From Macrobrachium rosenbergii (Eukaryota; Arthropoda; Malacostraca; Decapoda; Palaemonidae), in contig NC_089766.1 in NCBI RefSeq assembly GCF_040412425.1, forward strand, positions 50,826,797-50,890,796: a stretch of DNA of 64,000 nt. The letters run 5' to 3'. The notes under the pieces were generated by a model. It worked only from the letters and a program-made list of their open reading frames with translations. It was not told the DNA's origin and ran no database searches. Made by a program: the position numbers and the translations under genes. Position 1 is the first letter of the stretch. Each line of letters opens with the position of its first letter. Of the stretch, positions 59,907 to 64,000 are shown one piece after another.

Positions 59907-59908
59907 TG

Positions 59909-61421
59909 TGTTATTTACCACCAAAATGATGATTAATTTTTCATAAAATATTAATATTATGTTATCCTGAATGTTATTACTACCATAATTACACTAGCAT
60001 TAAAATTTCTGTAAGGTTACCGAAAGATAAAGGTTGCTAAATGCCACCATAACTCGATGTTTACATTTTCTCAGCTGGGCTCACATTGATAAAGTTGATT
60101 TCACTGATGGAATTATTCCTCAAATATGCCAATAATATATAGGGTAAAATTGGTTTTATTAACTTGTTATAATTTTATTTCATAATGTGAATATTTTCAT
60201 GTACGTCGGTGGTTCTCGCACTGAAGCCAAGGCTAGCCTTCCGATAAACATCACTTGGAATTCAAGGTTTGATTTCAAGAATGGTAGTAAAGATGGCCTC
60301 AATTTTTAGGAGTAAATTTTAGGAATTAAAGGTCGTCTTATATGTGGAAATGTCAGAAATATTTGAGATACACTAAAACATATGGAAATTATTCGGAAAT
60401 ATGATTAGCCTAGTGTTTGAGTAAAATTTTACTTTAAACCATTATTGCATTTCAGTCTTCAAAATATCACTTATCTAAGTTTCACTATGTACTTTAAGCA
60501 TTTCTGAGCATTATTTTACTTTAAACTATTATATGATATTGGGGTTTGGTATTATTTTATAAGTTGCCAATATACGATATGAAATTGTAATCTACATTTT
60601 TTAAGAGCTCTTCATTCTCAGTATTTTGAACCCCATAAACACTACTCGCAAATGATATATAACTTAGATAATGAATTCTCTTTAAAAAAAAAATTGATTT
60701 TATGCCTCACTAAATTTTTCTGAGTTCCCTTGACTTCTTTCCCTTTCCATCGGCCATCAGCTTAAAATATCATGCACATTTGCTTAGAGTGTTTGAAAAG
60801 CATTAATATGAATACCAGAAACACTACTCTAAAATAAATATTGACATATAAAATTAATTTAATTAAAATAAGCCCCTTTTTTTTTATCTGAAAATTTCCT
60901 TAGTAGTGACAATCGACTCCCGGAGCTCGGTTTAATGAGTGTACACATCGGTTGACGATGTAATCATTGAAGTTCTGCCTACGCATGCACCTTGTCCAAT
61001 GAGTTCGATTGTTTCCAGTCGGCACGTTTTTTAGTCTGCTCACGCATCCAAATTTCCCAAATGAATTTGTGGTGACTGCCAAAAGAAGTAATCACAAGAC
61101 TTTTTCAACCAATTATATTGCATTTTCCAAAAAACATGTTACACTACACCTGCTTCTATTTTAATTTGAATATGAGTGTCATTTAGTACAATGACTGCAA
61201 TGTACAGGGTGTCCATTTGATCCTTGGAGATTTATAAAGAACTTTCATAGTGACAATGAAAATTTTTTTATCTTAAAAGCCACGGAGTTCTCCCAACAAC
61301 CAACCACTGGTCGAGAGAATTTACCAGATTTTCGATGCGGAACCTTCCTATTCATCTAACAGTAATTATATCTGGCAAGACTGCTTATTAACATACACAC
61401 ACAATATATTATATATGTATT

Positions 61422-61483
<62 letters not shown>

Positions 61484-62095
61484 TATATTACAGTTAATAT
61501 GTGAAATCTAGGGATTTCACAAAATACCTAGGGAATTGTGAAATGAGCAACTCATTTAGGAACATTTGATTCCCGAAGGCTAGTACTAAACACGGCGAAA
61601 CACATTTTACCCTCCTTAAGCATTTAAAAAATAAAACACGAAGCCCAAGCTGTTCGATTGTTGGTTTTTCCTTGTCAACAATGAATCCCCTGAGGGGGGG
61701 TTGCCCCCAGGTAAGAGAATGGCAAAACAGTGACCAGTTTTCCTAAGTAAGTTAGGTTAGATATTGCCCTTAATTATTACCAGTTATTCCTTTAAAAATG
61801 AAGTCGAAGACGTTCAGAAACCAGGTGTTCGAATATTGCGGGTTGTTGTTATGCTTATTGTAAAGATTTTCCAGTTGCCAGTGCCGGGCTGTGTTTGTGA
61901 GCGCGTATTTGAATGACATATTATGACAGTGAAATTTTTTCTTCTGGTGTATTTTTGTGTTTTCTTGAATTCTGATGCTGATTTGTGCCAAAAACCCTTA
62001 TTTTTGGAATTGGGGGTAATGGCCTACCTAGGCCCTAGTACCCCAGCTCCAAAATGGAAAGTTACGTAAGTGCTTCGTAATGGAACTGAAGTCAA
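59909..62095. other. No recognisable gene; one (AAT)n microsatellite
   Basis: AT-rich. A KIN17 first exon could lie here if the DIRS element sits in the leader intron, but no exon can be identified from sequence alone. ACAGGGTGTCCATTTGATCC at about 61206 resembles a transposon end, but no partner end was found. Confidence 0.4.
61424..61483 (+). repeat. (AAT)n microsatellite
   Basis: About 18 AAT trinucleotides bounded by TATATA. Confidence 0.95.
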
Positions 62096-62100
62096 GGTAT

Positions 62101-62291
62101 AACAGAATGGTTTTTCTGGCATATTTGCATGCATTTTTAACAAACTTGGTGTTGATTTTCAAAAGAAATACATACGCTAGTTCTGGGGTTGGGGTATCAG
62201 TACCCTAGCCCCAGAACTATTGATTTCCGAGCAAAATCGTCACCTAATTCGCTCAAAACTTGTGAAAATATGCCAGAAAAACCATTCTGTT
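62101..62291. repeat. Nested hairpin element
   Basis: 26-bp perfect inverted arms, AACAGAATGGTTTTTCTGGC(ATATTT) at 62101-62126 and its complement at 62266-62291. They enclose a second palindrome at 62180-62217 (GTTCTGGGG...CCCCAGAAC). Probably a MITE, with no clear target duplication. Confidence 0.65.
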
Positions 62292-62665
62292 ATTCAATGG
62301 GGAATATTGGCAACTTATAAAATTTTACTGGAGCTTTTAAGCTGTGATCTTAAGTCGACTTACCATGATTAGTATGAAATTCATGCTCACATCAATCATG
62401 AATTTACTGTTACCAAGATATTTACTGTCTATTAGTCATGTTTTCCCACTCATTACAATGGGGCTGGCGCTGAATACAGTGCTCATGGCAGCAGTGCTGC
62501 ATCATATAAAACTTTACAGTACAAGAAACAAATGTACATGTTCAAAGCACATATTACAGCAGGAAACTTGTATTTTCAAGTCCAAAATGTGGTAACGGCT
62601 AAACGTTAAATTTTACCTGTTCTGACATTCATTCCGTCAGCAAATGACCTAACCATCCACACCTA

Positions 62666-63067
62666 GGTAATTCTAAGCCATAGTTCCGCGGTGAGCTCGA
62701 CTATGACAATTGACGTTTTCCTATGTTATTTTACTTGCTTTACAAGAATTTAAAGTCATATTTTCTTGGCTGGCTGTAACTAAACTGTAATCGACCTTTG
62801 AAGACTACACAACGGGGTAGATCTAAGCTGGCATTCCGCGGCGAGCCCCCCCACCCCCCTCCATAGCTAATATGGCAAAATTGTAACCAGTAAACACCCC
62901 TAAGGTACATTAGTTTGGTATCGTATAGTCTTCAAAGGTCAATTACAGTTTAGTTACAGCCGGCAGAAAAGATATTACTTTAAATTCTTGTAAAGCAAGT
63001 AAAATAACATAGGAAAACGTCAACTGCCATAGTCTAGCTCACCGCGGGACTGTGGCTTAGAATTACC
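62666..63067. mobile_element. Fold-back DNA element with 8-bp target duplication
   Basis: 402 bp. Arms of about 145 bp run inward from GGTAATTCTAAGCCA, left 62666-62811 and right about 62924-63067. They are highly similar (blocks TTGACGTTTTCCTATGTTAT, TTACTTGCTTTACAAGAATT and GCTGTAACTAAACTGTAAT). The centre of about 110 bp is unrelated. Flanking 8-bp direct repeats CACACCTA occur at 62658-62665 and 63068-63075. The 8-bp duplication fits hAT-type insertion, although terminal bases alone do not settle the superfamily. Confidence 0.85.
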
Positions 63068-63075
63068 CACACCTA

Positions 63076-64000
63076 AACTAACCTAACCTAACCACGGGTA
63101 CAAGATCCTTAACTTAGTGCATGATGAAAACATCCCATAAACTTACTTTGACCTGAACGAGAACTATCAGTGGGATTATGGTCCCTGCACAGCATCGGAG
63201 TTATGTTTGCCCCCCCCCCAACCCGAATCTCACACTGTGGCCCCCTGAATTGTAGCCTGTGAGTGTGGGGTCCACAATCTCTTAAAAGTACTCATTTGCA
63301 AATGAGATGAATGTCAAAAATGCTCAAAGCATTTATGGAAACAGCAGAAGAATATTTTCAAGCACAAAATGCAGTTTCGCCGTGTCCTGACCTGCCTGAG
63401 GGTGAGGGGGCTCTGTCCCCACTGGACCCCCTCCCAATTAACACTGAACATTACCTGTAGCTTATATCCTTAGTATTGAAGTTTTGATGATGGTGATGAC
63501 GAATTGTTGTAGATGAAGCAACAAGGAGCGATGAAACCCCGACGTTAGTCAATGCTTACACTGAGCGATTGTGGAAACGTTCAGGAGTCGCTTGCCGAGC
63601 AGTAGTAATCGATAAGTATACCTTTGCAACAGCTCTCCCTCTTGCCTTCATTTTACACTCGGCAAGGAAAGTGGGATACAGTTTTCATTAGATTTAGTTC
63701 GTCGAATTTTAATTTTTTTCTGAAATAAAACACATAATCTCGGTAAATTTACTCTAGAATACGAAAATGCAATGCAAATTATATCATGCATGTTAAATCT
63801 GCAAAACAAAAACGTTCAGATCGTTAAAAACACCATGCATGTCCGAAGTAATCAGAATTTCTCAGATGACTTCGTTCATAGAGATCTAAAAGATAGTGTG
63901 TGGATATCTCGGTGTAGTACTGTTTATCAGAACGCAATATTTACTCGTTTTCCATTATGACCAGGTAATGATAATTTCTTTAATTTTTACGCATTCAAAT
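63076..64000. other. No recognisable gene
   Basis: It begins with a short ACTAACCTAACCTAACC run that resembles the arthropod telomere unit but is only about two units long. Frames are short and without known domains. Confidence 0.5.

Larger units (their letters stand above)
53415..59908 (-). mobile_element. Complete DIRS1-type tyrosine-recombinase retrotransposon
   Basis: About 6.49 kb, coding on the minus strand in the order gag, RT-RNase H, tyrosine recombinase. It has inverted terminal repeats of ~165 bp (53438-53602 and 59738-59906). An internal complementary region at 53645-53740 joins sequences matching both outer ends. No target-site duplication is visible, as expected for insertion by a tyrosine recombinase. 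DIRS1-like elements are known from many decapods. Despite its complete architecture the frames carry four TAG stops and a few shifts, so this copy is probably not autonomous. It lies 735 bp upstream of the KIN17 start and in the same orientation. Confidence 0.93.

Noticed and set aside
63073..63092. Telomere-like CCTAACCTAACC run
   Set aside because: Only about two units of the arthropod TTAGG repeat, too short to call an interstitial telomere.
1..64000. Integrated viral genes (for example nimavirus- or parvovirus-like insertions common in crustaceans)
   Set aside because: No reading frame resembles capsid, helicase or polymerase genes of such viruses. All RT-bearing sequence is explained by Gypsy, DIRS and LINE elements.

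Overview
The window looks like one stretch of a repeat-rich arthropod nuclear genome, most probably a decapod crustacean. Three things suggest this. The density of (AT)n, (GA)n and (AAT)n microsatellites is very high. A DIRS1-type retrotransposon is present, a group known to be widespread in decapods. Several dispersed short repeats resemble ones I associate with decapod genomes. Species cannot be fixed from the sequence. Only one ordinary cellular gene is recognisable: a KIN17 (KIN) orthologue on the minus strand at 51493-52680. Everything else that can be named is mobile or satellite DNA.

Layout. 1-9290 is a tandem LTR - short internal region - LTR - short internal region - LTR array of a non-autonomous (TRIM-like) LTR retrotransposon. 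Its first LTR is split by a 5.03 kb Ty3/Gypsy element of CsRn1-like type (977-6006), flanked by the 4-bp duplication ATAT. The intact empty site survives in the second LTR at 8058-8061. 9290-23400 is mostly anonymous AT-rich DNA with microsatellites, two tRNA-derived SINE pieces in opposite orientation, two copies of a dispersed repeat called R1 here, and a 5'-truncated CR1/L2-type LINE. A second Gypsy element of the same family lies at 23579-28586, flanked by AGTA.

28600-39700 is a satellite-rich block. It holds a segmental duplication carrying 11-bp-based minisatellites (30300-31835 and 36815-38575), an inverted minisatellite array (33720-34057), (GA)n arrays in a higher-order repeat, a diverged palindrome, and eight units of a ~147-bp satellite. 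39700-51300 has little that is recognisable apart from a decayed MULE transposon with inverted termini and FLYWCH plus transposase remnants (43868-46069). A pogo/Tigger-like MITE is nested inside it. Another MITE lies at 48647-48898.

51300-59910 holds KIN17 and, about 735 bp upstream of its start codon, a structurally complete 6.5 kb DIRS1-type element in the same orientation. The element has inverted terminal repeats, an internal complementary region that matches both ends, gag, RT-RNase H and tyrosine recombinase. The last 4 kb contains an 8-bp-TSD fold-back element and another hairpin.

The elements interact by nesting and probably by parasitism: the TRIM-like element shares primer-binding site and LTR ends with the Gypsy elements. 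Frames in the Gypsy copies are broken mainly by single-base indels, so some decay may be assembly error. The DIRS frame is broken mainly by in-frame TAG codons, two of them at probable Trp positions.
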